From: Pseudomonadota bacterium
GTDB taxonomy: Bacteria > Pseudomonadota > Alphaproteobacteria > SHVZ01
Length of the DNA stretch: 64,000 nt
Assembly: GCA_016195085.1 (NCBI GenBank)
Contig: JACQAG010000006.1
Span: 1-64,000, forward strand
Direction: 5' to 3'
The first letter of the stretch is position 1, and every line of letters starts with the position of its first letter. The notes beneath the pieces were generated by a model. The model was given only the letters and a program-made list of their open reading frames with translations. It did no database searches and was not told the origin of the DNA. Made by a program: the position numbers and the translations under genes. Below are positions 25,843-34,229 of this stretch, piece by piece.

Positions 25843-27425
25843 CCTTCATGCGGTTAAGCGGTCGCGCAATGCTCCTGGCCTCGGCTGCAGCCTCCGCACT
25901 CGTCGCCGGGGACGCGGTCGCGCAGCAATTCACTTGCCCGAAGAAGGGCGGAGAGCTGGTCTTCGCTCAGGAAGCCAAGGTCAACAGCCTCGACCAGCAC
26001 ACCTCGGCCTCGGTGTCGACGCGCAACATCACGCTGAACATGTACGAGTCGCTGATCACCCGCGACGAGAATTTCAATCCGATACCCGAGTTGGCCGCCT
26101 CGATCGATGCGAGCCAGGACGGCAAGACCTACGTCTTCAAACTGCGCCAGGGCATCAAGTTCCACAACGGCAAGCCGATGACCTCGGCCGATGTCGTCGC
26201 CACCTTCGGCCGCTACAAGCAGTTCGGAATCGAGCGGGGCATCTTGGACGTCGTCGAGCGATGGGAAGCTCCGGACGCCTCGACCTTCATCCTCCACATG
26301 AAGGCCCCGCAGCCGACCTTCCTCGAGAATCTGAGTTCGTTCCTGGTGCCGATCGTGATCGTGCCGGCGGAGAATGCCAAGGCGCCAGCGATGCAGCTCG
26401 AGCCCGTCGGCACCGGTCCGTGGCAATTCGTCGAGTTCGTCGCCGACAGTCACGTCGCGGTGAAGCGTTTCGACGGTTATACCCCGGACGCCCGCTCCAA
26501 GGACCTCGACGGCTTCGGCGGCTACAAGGTCGCCTGCCTCGACAGCGTCAAGTTCCGCATCGTGAGCGAACCCGGCGCGCGGGTTGCCGGGCTGGAGACG
26601 GGCGAGCTGCATGGGGTCGAGGACGTTCCGACGAAGGCGGTGGATCGGCTGAAGCAGAACAAGGATATCGTGCTGAAGCAGCTGAAGAACTATTGGATCC
26701 AGCTGGCCGAGGTGAACACTGCGGCCGCACCCACCGACAATCTCAAGTTCCGCCAGGCAGCGCAGGCCGCTCTCGATATGGACGAGATCATGCAAGCCGC
26801 GACCGATGACTCCTATCAGCTCAACATCGGCCTGCAGTATCCCGGGCAGGCGGCCTACACCGAGGCGGGCAAGGAGACCTACAACCAGAAGAACGCGGCG
26901 AAGGCCAAGAAGCTGCTCGCCGAGTCCGGCTACAAGGGCGAGGAGATGATCCTGCTCACCAACAAAGACTACACCAGCATGTACAATGCGGCTCTGGTCA
27001 TGGCGGAGCAGCTCAAGGCGGTCGGCATCAACGCGAAGCTCCTGGTCGTCGATTGGCCGGCGGCGACGGCGATGTTCGAGAAATCAAATACCGGTTGGAA
27101 CTTCTATTTCGACGCCTTCGCCAACAATCCCTTGATCGGGCCGATTTCCAGCGTCCGCAAGTTCGCAACGCCGCAGAACATGTACAAGCCGAAGACGCCC
27201 GACGACATCGACAAGGTGTTCAACGCCGCCTTCGATGAGATGATCAACGGCACCACGCCGGAGATCCGCAAGGCCGCCTTCGCCAAGGCCCAGGCGCGGC
27301 TCCTGGAACAGGTCTATGTGGTGCCTTTTGGCTCCATGACGAAGGCGCAAGCGTTCCGGGCGAACGTGCAGAACTTCCGGTCCTATCGCATCCCGCGCAT
27401 GTCCAACGTCTACTTCTCCGGCTGA
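25839..27425 (+). CDS. ABC transporter substrate-binding protein, family 5, copy 3
   Basis: The 528-residue periplasmic protein has a signal peptide (MLLASAAASALVAGDAVA) and family 5 motifs (MYESLITRDENFNPIPELAASID, LRQGIKFHNGKPMTSADVVATFGRYK, GTGPWQF, LLAESGYKGEEM). It differs clearly from the pair at 9101-12445, so it is not a recent copy of them. The ATG at 25839 has GAGGAG 8 nt upstream. It is followed after 36 nt by the first amidohydrolase gene, and no permease or ATPase gene is nearby. It probably delivers the substrate, or a relative of it, that the amidohydrolases use. Confidence 0.9.
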   Translation: MTFMRLSGRAMLLASAAASALVAGDAVAQQFTCPKKGGELVFAQEAKVNSLDQHTSASVSTRNITLNMYESLITRDENFNPIPELAASIDASQDGKTYVFKLRQGIKFHNGKPMTSADVVATFGRYKQFGIERGILDVVERWEAPDASTFILHMKAPQPTFLENLSSFLVPIVIVPAENAKAPAMQLEPVGTGPWQFVEFVADSHVAVKRFDGYTPDARSKDLDGFGGYKVACLDSVKFRIVSEPGARVAGLETGELHGVEDVPTKAVDRLKQNKDIVLKQLKNYWIQLAEVNTAAAPTDNLKFRQAAQAALDMDEIMQAATDDSYQLNIGLQYPGQAAYTEAGKETYNQKNAAKAKKLLAESGYKGEEMILLTNKDYTSMYNAALVMAEQLKAVGINAKLLVVDWPAATAMFEKSNTGWNFYFDAFANNPLIGPISSVRKFATPQNMYKPKTPDDIDKVFNAAFDEMINGTTPEIRKAAFAKAQARLLEQVYVVPFGSMTKAQAFRANVQNFRSYRIPRMSNVYFSG

Positions 27426-27461
27426 CCCGATCGACGACGCGGCGGATCACCGCGGACCCGC

Positions 27462-28556
27462 ATGATCGTCGATTGTCACGCGCACGTGTTCCAGGATTGG
27501 GGTGGTCCGGCGGGCCACCCCTCCGCTTCCATACACCTGAAATACCTGCAGAGGGGTTTCGCGCATCCGGTCGCAACCAAGGCTTTCCGCGCCCGCGACG
27601 GCAAGCAAATGCGGCTAAGGGTGCTGGCCCGTCCGGACGACAACACCTGGGCGGGGCTGACCGACGTCAACTTCCGCGTCGGCCGGCATGGCCAGCTCGT
27701 CTATACCTGGGAAGGCGACGACTATTATTTCCAGTACATGCCGGTCGGCATGCAGAAGATCGCCTGCCCGCCGGATTTTCTCATCGCCCAGATGATCTAC
27801 GCCGAGGTGGATCACTGCATCCTGCAGGCCGGGGGCGGCTACGGCGCCATGAACGACTACAACGCCTTCGCGCAATCCCAACACCCCCAGCGGTTTTCCG
27901 GTCTGCTGCACATCGATGAAGGGATCGCCGATCGGCCGGAGCAATTGGCCGAAGTCGACCGCGCCGTGGGCAGGCTCGGCCTCAAGGGTCTCTATTACTC
28001 CCATAACATGTCGCGGCACGGCTTCGACCGTAACCTCGACCACAAGGACTTCGCACCGTTCTGGGAGAAGATCGCCGGGTACAAGCTGCCGGTGTTCCTC
28101 GAGATGTCCTCGACCCCGAACTATGATCGCGCCAGCTATCTCGGCAATTTGCAGGCGCTCGATGCGCTGCTGCAGCGCCATCCAAGCTCGCGCTTCCTGT
28201 TCGTGATGGGGCCCTCGGTTGGCCATTTCGCGCCGAAAGGCTCCTGGGAGTTTCCGGAGGAGGCGCTCAAGGTCTACAAGCGCGACAACCTCCAACTGGA
28301 AGTGATGTTCCCGATCACCTGGGGCGGCACCTGGGATTACCCGTATCCAGAAGCCCAGAAGCTCATCCGAGAGATGCGCGACCTCTTCGGCGCATCCAAG
28401 CTTCTCTGGGGCTCCGATATGCCGAATGTCGAACGCTTCTGTACCTACCGACAATGCGTGGACTACGTGCGCAAGCACTGCACGTTCCTGAGCGCGGCGG
28501 AGAAGGAGCTGATCCTCGGAGGCAATGCGGCCGAATTGATCGGATTGAAACACTGA
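27462..28556 (+). CDS. Amidohydrolase family protein (amidohydrolase 2), tandem copy 1
   Basis: The 364-residue protein starts with the metal-binding DCHAHVF motif and ends with WGSDMPNVERF, both standard in the amidohydrolase 2 (ACMSD-like) group of metal-dependent hydrolases and decarboxylases. The middle has LQAGGGYGAMNDYNA and HIDEGIADRPEQL. It is closely similar throughout to the next gene (28705-29796), with long identical stretches such as DKDFAPFWEKIAGYKLPVFLE, showing tandem duplication. It lies 36 nt after the binding-protein gene. Substrate unknown; aromatic acid hydrolysis or decarboxylation is possible for this group. Confidence 0.85.
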   Translation: MIVDCHAHVFQDWGGPAGHPSASIHLKYLQRGFAHPVATKAFRARDGKQMRLRVLARPDDNTWAGLTDVNFRVGRHGQLVYTWEGDDYYFQYMPVGMQKIACPPDFLIAQMIYAEVDHCILQAGGGYGAMNDYNAFAQSQHPQRFSGLLHIDEGIADRPEQLAEVDRAVGRLGLKGLYYSHNMSRHGFDRNLDHKDFAPFWEKIAGYKLPVFLEMSSTPNYDRASYLGNLQALDALLQRHPSSRFLFVMGPSVGHFAPKGSWEFPEEALKVYKRDNLQLEVMFPITWGGTWDYPYPEAQKLIREMRDLFGASKLLWGSDMPNVERFCTYRQCVDYVRKHCTFLSAAEKELILGGNAAELIGLKH

Positions 28557-28582
28557 CGCGGCGGACTTGCGCCCGGCGGCGG

Positions 28583-28673
28583 TCTTGTGCCGAACCAGCC
28601 ACCGGCGCTAACGTTGCGGGAAGGAAAAAAATGTTTCCGACAGTTGGCGGCGTACCGAGGAGATCTGCCATGA
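28583..28673 (+). repeat. Leader repeat, copy B
   Basis: This is the diverged second copy of the region at 25751-25842, located between the two amidohydrolase genes. It keeps CGGCGCTAACGTTGCGG, AAAAAATGTTTCCGACAG, and AGGAGATC before an ATG at 28670. In copy A that ATG opens the binding-protein gene; here it opens only a 12-codon frame. The most economical explanation is tandem duplication of leader, binding-protein gene and amidohydrolase, then loss of the second binding-protein gene. Confidence 0.65.
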
Positions 28674-28708
28674 GGCTGTGCCAAGAAAGGCAGCGGCTGA
28701 TTCCATGA
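28670..28708 (+). pseudogene. 12-codon remnant ORF overlapping the second amidohydrolase start
   Basis: The frame ATG...TGA encodes MRLCQERQRLIP. Its ATG occupies the place of the binding-protein start in the duplicated leader, with AGGAG 8 nt upstream. Its stop overlaps the ATG of the next gene by 4 nt (ATGA), so ribosomes ending here could restart on the amidohydrolase. It may be a relic of a deleted binding-protein gene now acting as a coupling leader. Confidence 0.5.
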
Positions 28709-29796
28709 TCATCGACTGTCATGCTCATGTGTTCCAGGATTGGCAGGGAACCGCCGGTCATCCGTCGGTGGCGATCCACCTCAAATACCTGCAGAAGACC
28801 GTCACCCGCCCTTCGGCCAAGGCCTTTCGCGCCCGCGACGGCAAACAGGTCAAGACCGACATGCTGTTCCGTCCCGGTGACGACACCTGGGCGGGCCTGA
28901 CCGATGTCGGCTTCCGCGTCGGTCATCACGGCCAGCTCGCCTTCACCTGGGAGGGAGAGGACTACTACGTCCAGTACATGCCCGTCGGCATGCAGAACAT
29001 GGTGTGCGCGCCCGACTTCATGATCGCGCAGATGATCAATGCCGAGGTGGATCACTGCATCCTGCAGGCCGGCGGCGGCTACGGCGCCATGAACGACTAC
29101 AACGCGCTGGCGCAAGCCCAGCATCCGGAGCGGTTCTCCGGCCTGCTGCATATCGATGAGGGGATCGCGGATCGGCCGGAGCAATTGGCCGAGGTCGACC
29201 GCGCCGTCAACAATCTCGGCCTCAAGGGCCTCTACTACGCCCATGACATGTCGCGGCACGGCTATGCCCGCAACCTCGACCACAAGGATTTCGCGCCGTT
29301 CTGGGAGAAGATCGCCGGCTACAAGCTGCCGGTGTTCCTCGAGCTCTACGCCACGCCGAACTATGACCGGGCCAGCTATCTTGCCAATCTGAAGGCCCTC
29401 GATGCGCTCCTGCTGCGCCACCGGGGGACGCGATTCCTCTTCGTGATGGGCCCCTCGGTCGGCTACCTCGCGCCCAAGGGCTCTTGGGACTTCCCCACCG
29501 ATGCGCTTGCCGTCTACAAGCGCGACAATCTGCAGATCGAAATCATGTTCCCGATCGTCTGGGGCGGGATATGGGACTACCCATACCCCGAGGCGCAGGC
29601 GCTCATTCGCCAGATGCGCGATCTCTTTGGCGCATCGAAGCTGCTGTGGGGCTCGGACATGCCGAATGTCGAGCGCTTCTGCACCTATCGCCAATGTGTC
29701 GACTATGTGCGCAGGCACTGTACCTTTCTGAGCGCCGCGGAGAAGGACCGGATCCTGGGCGACAACGCGGCGGAGCTGATCGGCTTGAAGCACTAG
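28705..29796 (+). CDS. Amidohydrolase family protein (amidohydrolase 2), tandem copy 2
   Basis: The 363-residue protein is a close paralogue of the preceding gene, with DCHAHVFQDW at the N-terminus and WGSDMPNVERFCTYRQCVDYV near the end. Metal ligands are conserved in both copies. Differences cluster in a few loops (for example GHPSVAIHLKYLQKT against GHPSASIHLKYLQRG), consistent with a shift in substrate range. No separate ribosome-binding site is obvious at its ATG; translation probably depends on coupling to the 12-codon frame that overlaps it. The EamA transporter gene follows after 31 nt. Confidence 0.85.
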   Translation: MIIDCHAHVFQDWQGTAGHPSVAIHLKYLQKTVTRPSAKAFRARDGKQVKTDMLFRPGDDTWAGLTDVGFRVGHHGQLAFTWEGEDYYVQYMPVGMQNMVCAPDFMIAQMINAEVDHCILQAGGGYGAMNDYNALAQAQHPERFSGLLHIDEGIADRPEQLAEVDRAVNNLGLKGLYYAHDMSRHGYARNLDHKDFAPFWEKIAGYKLPVFLELYATPNYDRASYLANLKALDALLLRHRGTRFLFVMGPSVGYLAPKGSWDFPTDALAVYKRDNLQIEIMFPIVWGGIWDYPYPEAQALIRQMRDLFGASKLLWGSDMPNVERFCTYRQCVDYVRRHCTFLSAAEKDRILGDNAAELIGLKH

Positions 29797-29827
29797 CCAG
29801 GCATTCGAAAGACTTCTTGGATCTGAC

Positions 29828-30694
29828 GTGAGCCCGCTCTTTGGACGCCTGCCGCCGGTCGTGCGCGGCGCCTTCTGGATGATCGTGGCCGGCGTCTGCT
29901 ATTCGCTGATGTCGGCCTTGATCCGCCAGGGATCGGCCGCGCTGCCGGCCTTCGAGATGATGCTGGCACGCAATATGATCGCCTTTGCGGTTCTGTCGCC
30001 CATGCTGTTTCGCCACGGGCTGGCGGTGACCAAGGCGACACGGCCATGGCTGGCCGGCAGCCTGGGCGTGCTCCAGGTGGTCTCCAACATCGCCTGGTTC
30101 ATTGCCATGGCGAGCGTGCCCTTGGGGGACGCAACCGCGCTGGGATTCATCACGCCCTTGATCGTTCCGGGGTTGGCGGTCTTGTTCCTGGGCGAAGCCG
30201 TCCCGCTCAGGCGTTGGCTGGCAACATTGGTCGGCTTCGGCGGTGCCATCATCATCATCCGGCCGGGGTTTCAGACGATCACGCCGGGCATCCTTCTCGT
30301 GCTCGGCAGCTCGTTTTCCTATGCCGCCTTCGTGCTGGTCAGCCGCAGCCTGTCCGCCGATCACCATCCAAGCACGATCGTGTTCTACACCTTGGCGGTG
30401 TCGCAGCCGCTGGCCCTCCTGCTTGCCCTTCCCGTGTGGCAGGCACCGAGCTGGGAAGGCTGGCTCATGCTCTTCGCCATCGGGTTTTGCGCCAGCGGCG
30501 GCCAGATCTCAGCCACCTACGCCTATGCCGCGGCCGAAGCCTCGCTGGTGATGCCCTTCGATTTCTTGAAGCTGCCGATCGCAGCCGCAATCGCCTTCGC
30601 GATGTTCCAGGAGCTTCCCGATGTCTGGACCTGGATCGGGGGCGTCATCGTGTTCGCCGCCGGCATCTACGTCGCCCGGCGGGAGTCCGTTTGA
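29828..30694 (+). CDS. EamA/DMT family transporter
   Basis: The 288-residue protein has about ten transmembrane helices arranged as two EamA-type halves, the drug/metabolite transporter fold (RhaT/YdcZ-like). It starts at a GTG (VSPLFGRLPPVVRGAFWMIVAG). The first half carries the helix set around ALPAFEMMLARNMIAFAVLSP and the second half IILVLGSSFSYAAFVLVSRSL. Such proteins export or import small metabolites. It lies 31 nt after the second amidohydrolase gene and could export its product. Substrate unknown. Confidence 0.88.
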   Translation: MSPLFGRLPPVVRGAFWMIVAGVCYSLMSALIRQGSAALPAFEMMLARNMIAFAVLSPMLFRHGLAVTKATRPWLAGSLGVLQVVSNIAWFIAMASVPLGDATALGFITPLIVPGLAVLFLGEAVPLRRWLATLVGFGGAIIIIRPGFQTITPGILLVLGSSFSYAAFVLVSRSLSADHHPSTIVFYTLAVSQPLALLLALPVWQAPSWEGWLMLFAIGFCASGGQISATYAYAAAEASLVMPFDFLKLPIAAAIAFAMFQELPDVWTWIGGVIVFAAGIYVARRESV

Positions 30695-30734
30695 GGCGGC
30701 GGTCAGGCGAAGAAGAGCGCATTTTAATCAACAG

Positions 30735-30795
30735 TTGCGCAAAATCGATCCGCACGTGATGATCGGCAACACATATCGACATTGCGCAATCGATC
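30735..30795 (+). promoter_or_regulatory. Direct repeat of a palindromic site upstream of the DUF1326/DUF2182 genes
   Basis: TTGCGCAAAATCGATC (30735-30750) and TTGCGCAATCGATC (30782-30795) are near-identical, each with the perfect palindrome TTGCGCAA, 47 nt apart. A third half-like TTGCGCG follows at about 30797. They lie in the AT-richer 143-nt gap before the ATG at 30838. Two spaced copies of one palindrome are what a dimeric repressor or activator would bind. The regulator is not known. Confidence 0.5.
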
Positions 30796-30837
30796 GTTGC
30801 GCGTTGCCTTCGGCACAGCGTCGAACAGGGGGGAATC

Positions 30838-31473
30838 ATGGCATCTGTTCAATGGAGGATGCGCGCGCGGGAATTCGCCAACTGCAATTGCGCCTATGGA
30901 TGCCCTTGCCAGTTCAATGCCCTTCCCACATATGGCAACTGTCAGGCGGCCGTCGGATTTCAGATCGACGAGGGCCACTTCGGCGAGGTTCGTCTCGACG
31001 GATTGCGAGCCGCGGGTCTCTATGCCTGGCCCGGTCCGGTGCACAAGGGCGGCGGCACTATGCAGCTCATCGTCGAGGAGCGGGCGGATGCAAAGCAACG
31101 CGACGCGCTCCTCAAGATCATGAGCGGCCAAGAGACGGACGATATGGCCACGATGTGGTGGGTCTATGCCGCCATGTGCCCTACCAAGCTGGAGCCGCTG
31201 TTCAAGCCCATTAAGTTCGAGGTGGACATCGACGCCAGGCGGGCGAAGCTCGAGGTGCCGGGGATCCTCGAATCCTCGGGCGAGCCCATACGCAATCCGG
31301 TCACGGGCGCGGAAACTCGGGCGCGCATCGATCTTCCCCGGGGTTTTGAGTACCGCATCGCCGAAGTCGGGAGCGGCACCACGAAGGCGACCGGCGCCAT
31401 CAAGCTCGAGCTCACCGCGTCCTACGGCCAATTCGCCCACATTCACCTCAGCAATAAGGGCGTCGTGGCCTAA
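30838..31473 (+). CDS. DUF1326 domain protein
   Basis: The 211-residue product matches the DUF1326 family. It has the N-terminal cysteine cluster NCNCAYGCPCQFN (C16, C18, C22, C24), which looks like a metal or redox site, then a beta-rich body (LDGLRAAGLYAWPGPVHKGGG and FEVDIDARRAKLEVPG). The function of this family is not established. The ATG at 30838 follows a GGGGGG tract. The DUF2182 membrane protein gene starts 4 nt after its stop, so the two are surely co-transcribed and probably work together, perhaps in metal handling. That role is inferred. Confidence 0.88.
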   Translation: MASVQWRMRAREFANCNCAYGCPCQFNALPTYGNCQAAVGFQIDEGHFGEVRLDGLRAAGLYAWPGPVHKGGGTMQLIVEERADAKQRDALLKIMSGQETDDMATMWWVYAAMCPTKLEPLFKPIKFEVDIDARRAKLEVPGILESSGEPIRNPVTGAETRARIDLPRGFEYRIAEVGSGTTKATGAIKLELTASYGQFAHIHLSNKGVVA

Positions 31474-31477
31474 CTCG

Positions 31478-32287
31478 GTGGATGTGCATCGGGCTAGCAG
31501 CACCGTGACCGGAACAATCCCGGAAAGACTGCGGCTTGGCGATCGCATGCTCGTCGCCGCCGGGCTTGCGGTCATCGCCGGGCTTGCCTGGGCCTATACG
31601 GTACGCATGGCGAGCGAGGCCGCCGATATGGCCTCGATGGCCGACATGGCGATGCCGGCGGCCATGGCATGGGGCGCAGTCGATCTACTCGCAGTCCTGG
31701 TCATGTGGGTGGTGATGATGACCGCCATGATGGTGCCATCCGCCGTCCCCATGGTGCTGGTCTATGCCGCCCTTCAGCGCCAGCGCGCTAGCGGAGTGGA
31801 CCACCTGTCGACGGCGCTGTTCGTCGCCGGCTACTTGGCTCTCTGGGCCGCGTTCAGCGTGTTGGCCACGCTCGGGCAGGGCGCCCTCAATTCCTGGACG
31901 GGCGCACCAGGCGGCATGATCGAGGTCGAACGGCCGCTGGGCGCGGCGATCCTCGTTTTGGCCGGGCTCTACCAATTCACACGCCTGAAGCGTGTCTGCC
32001 TCGCGCATTGCCGAGGCCCCCTCGAATTCATCTTCAAGCAATGGCGGCCAGGACGCGCCGGCGCCTTCGCCATGGGCGCGCGGCACGGTGCCTATTGCGT
32101 CGGCTGCTGCTGGCCGCTGATGCTGCTGCTGTTTCTCGCCGGCGTGATGAACCTGCTTTGGATCGCAGCCCTGTCGACTTTCGTGCTCGGTGAGAAACTA
32201 CTGCCTGGCGGCGAGTGGTATGGCCGGATCGGCGGCACCGTTGCGGTTGTCTCGGGTATTTTGCTGCTGGTCCCAATGTTTCGCTGA
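31478..32287 (+). CDS. DUF2182 family predicted metal-binding membrane protein
   Basis: The product has about 269 residues from the first GTG; later GTG codons at 31484 and 31505 are also possible. It has about six hydrophobic helices and methionine/cysteine-rich stretches: MASMADMAMPAAMAWGAVD, WVVMMTAMMVPSAVPM, and HGAYCVGCCWPLMLLL. Such Met and Cys sites often bind copper-like metals. It matches the DUF2182 family and sits 4 nt behind the DUF1326 gene, as is common for this pair. The exact role is unknown. Confidence 0.85.
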   Translation: MDVHRASSTVTGTIPERLRLGDRMLVAAGLAVIAGLAWAYTVRMASEAADMASMADMAMPAAMAWGAVDLLAVLVMWVVMMTAMMVPSAVPMVLVYAALQRQRASGVDHLSTALFVAGYLALWAAFSVLATLGQGALNSWTGAPGGMIEVERPLGAAILVLAGLYQFTRLKRVCLAHCRGPLEFIFKQWRPGRAGAFAMGARHGAYCVGCCWPLMLLLFLAGVMNLLWIAALSTFVLGEKLLPGGEWYGRIGGTVAVVSGILLLVPMFR

Positions 32288-32380
32288 CCTTGCGCCAGGC
32301 GGCCAATAACCGGCTAGGCAAGCGCGACACCTGCCTTGTATGGTCCCCGCCCGTAACCGTCAGGATCTCGGGGTAGGAAA

Positions 32381-34150
32381 ATGGCCGCTACACGCCGCAA
32401 TGTCAGCAAGAAAACCTCAGCGAAAACCGTCCGTCGCGGCTTCGACAAGGCCAATTTGCCCTCGCGCCACGTCTCGGTCGGGCCCAGCAGCGCGCCGCAC
32501 CGCGCTTTCTACTATGCGATGGGGATGACCGACAAAGAGGTCTCGCAGCCCTTCATCGGCGTCGCCACCACCTGGAACGAGGCGGCCCCCTGCAACATTG
32601 CCCTTGCCCGCGAGGCGCAGGCGGTCAAGAAGGGCGTCAAGGCGGCCGGCGGCACGCCCCGGGAATTCACCACCATCACGGTCACCGACGGCATCGCCAT
32701 GGGCCATGCCGGCATGAAGTCGTCCCTGGTCTCGCGCGAGGTCATTGCCGACTCGGTCGAGCTCACCATGCGCGGCCATTGCTACGACGCCATGGTCGGC
32801 GTCGCCGGCTGCGACAAGACCCTGCCGGGCCTGATGATGGTAATGGTCAGGCTCAACGTGCCCTCGGTCTTTCTCTATGGCGGCTCGATCCTCCCCGGCC
32901 GCTTCAAGGGCAAGGACGTCACCATCGGCGACGTGTTCGAGGCCGTCGGCGCCCATTCGGCCGGCAAGATGAGCGCCGAGGATCTCGACATCATCGAACA
33001 CGCGGCCTGCCCCTCGGCCGGCGCCTGCGGCGGGCAGTTCACCGCCAACACCATGGCCTGCGTATCGGAAGCGATCGGCCTTGCCTTGCCGGGCTCGGCC
33101 GGGCCGCCGGCGGTCTACGACAGCCGCGATGCCTATGCTGAAGCCTGCGGGCATGCGGTGATGAATCTCCTGAAGCGGGGCATCCGCCCGCGCGATATCG
33201 TCACCCGCAAGGCCCTGGAGAATGCTGCGGCCGTCGTTGCCGCCACCGGCGGCTCGACCAATGCCGGATTGCATCTGCCGGCCATCGCCAACGAGGCCGG
33301 CATCGATTTCGACCTGCATGCCGTCGCCAAGGTCTCCAAGCGCACGCCTTGGATCGCCGATCTGAAGCCGGGCGGACGCTACGTCGCCAAGGATCTATTC
33401 GATGTCGGCGGGGTTCCGGTGGTGATGAAGGCGCTGCTGGAGGGAGGCTATCTGCATGGCGATTGCCTGACGGTCACCGGCAAGACCATCGCCCAGAACC
33501 TGGCCAAGATCGTGCTGCCGAAGAACCAGGACGTCGTGCGGCCGACCGCGCGACCGCTGGCGCCGAGCGGAGGGTTGGTCTCGCTGGTCGGCAACCTTGC
33601 CCCGCAAGGGGCGATCGTGAAGGTCGCCGGCATGAAGCGCCAGAGCTTCCGCGGCCCCGCACGCGTGTTCGATTGCGAGGAGGACGCCTATGCCGCCGTG
33701 CAGAAGCGGCAATACAAGGTGGGCGACGTCCTCGTCATCCGCTATGAGGGGCCGCGCGGCGGGCCGGGGATGCGCGAGATGCTGGCCACCACCGGCGCGC
33801 TCTACGGCCAGGGCATGGGCGAAAAGGTGGCGCTCATCACCGATGGGCGCTTCTCTGGGGCGACGCACGGCTTCTGCATCGGCCATGTCGGACCCGAGGC
33901 GGCGGTCGGCGGGCCGATCGCGCTCCTCCGCAATGGCGACATTGTCGCCATCGATGCGGTCAAGGGCACGGTCGCCGTCGAGGTGAGCCGCACCGAGCTC
34001 GCGCGCCGACGCAAGGCGTGGAAGCCGCGGGTGACGCAATACACCTCGGGTGCCATCTGGCGCTATGCGCAGACCGTGGGCGATGCCGAGAAGGGCGCGG
34101 TCGTGCATCCCGGCGCCCGGGAAGAGAGCTTCGTCTACGCCGACATCTGA
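32381..34150 (+). CDS. ilvD: Dihydroxy-acid dehydratase
   Basis: The 589-residue enzyme dehydrates 2,3-dihydroxy acids in the last common step before valine, isoleucine and leucine synthesis. The Fe-S cysteines are C71 (NEAAPCN), C144 (GCDKTLPG) and C216 (ACPSAGACGGQFTANTM), in the pattern of the IlvD/Edd family. The TDGIAMGHAGM and C-terminal DGRFSGATHGFCIGHVGPEA segments favour IlvD over the sugar-acid dehydratases. The ATG at 32381 is preceded by TAGGAAA. It stands alone between the DUF2182 gene and the TPR gene; no other branched-chain synthesis gene is adjacent. Confidence 0.93.
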   Translation: MAATRRNVSKKTSAKTVRRGFDKANLPSRHVSVGPSSAPHRAFYYAMGMTDKEVSQPFIGVATTWNEAAPCNIALAREAQAVKKGVKAAGGTPREFTTITVTDGIAMGHAGMKSSLVSREVIADSVELTMRGHCYDAMVGVAGCDKTLPGLMMVMVRLNVPSVFLYGGSILPGRFKGKDVTIGDVFEAVGAHSAGKMSAEDLDIIEHAACPSAGACGGQFTANTMACVSEAIGLALPGSAGPPAVYDSRDAYAEACGHAVMNLLKRGIRPRDIVTRKALENAAAVVAATGGSTNAGLHLPAIANEAGIDFDLHAVAKVSKRTPWIADLKPGGRYVAKDLFDVGGVPVVMKALLEGGYLHGDCLTVTGKTIAQNLAKIVLPKNQDVVRPTARPLAPSGGLVSLVGNLAPQGAIVKVAGMKRQSFRGPARVFDCEEDAYAAVQKRQYKVGDVLVIRYEGPRGGPGMREMLATTGALYGQGMGEKVALITDGRFSGATHGFCIGHVGPEAAVGGPIALLRNGDIVAIDAVKGTVAVEVSRTELARRRKAWKPRVTQYTSGAIWRYAQTVGDAEKGAVVHPGAREESFVYADI

Positions 34151-34229
34151 GCGGGAGAGCGAACGGATCAAAGACATCTGTTCGCACGGCCGTGATCAAA
34201 GTGCCATCGCAGGAGATTGCGAGCCGATA

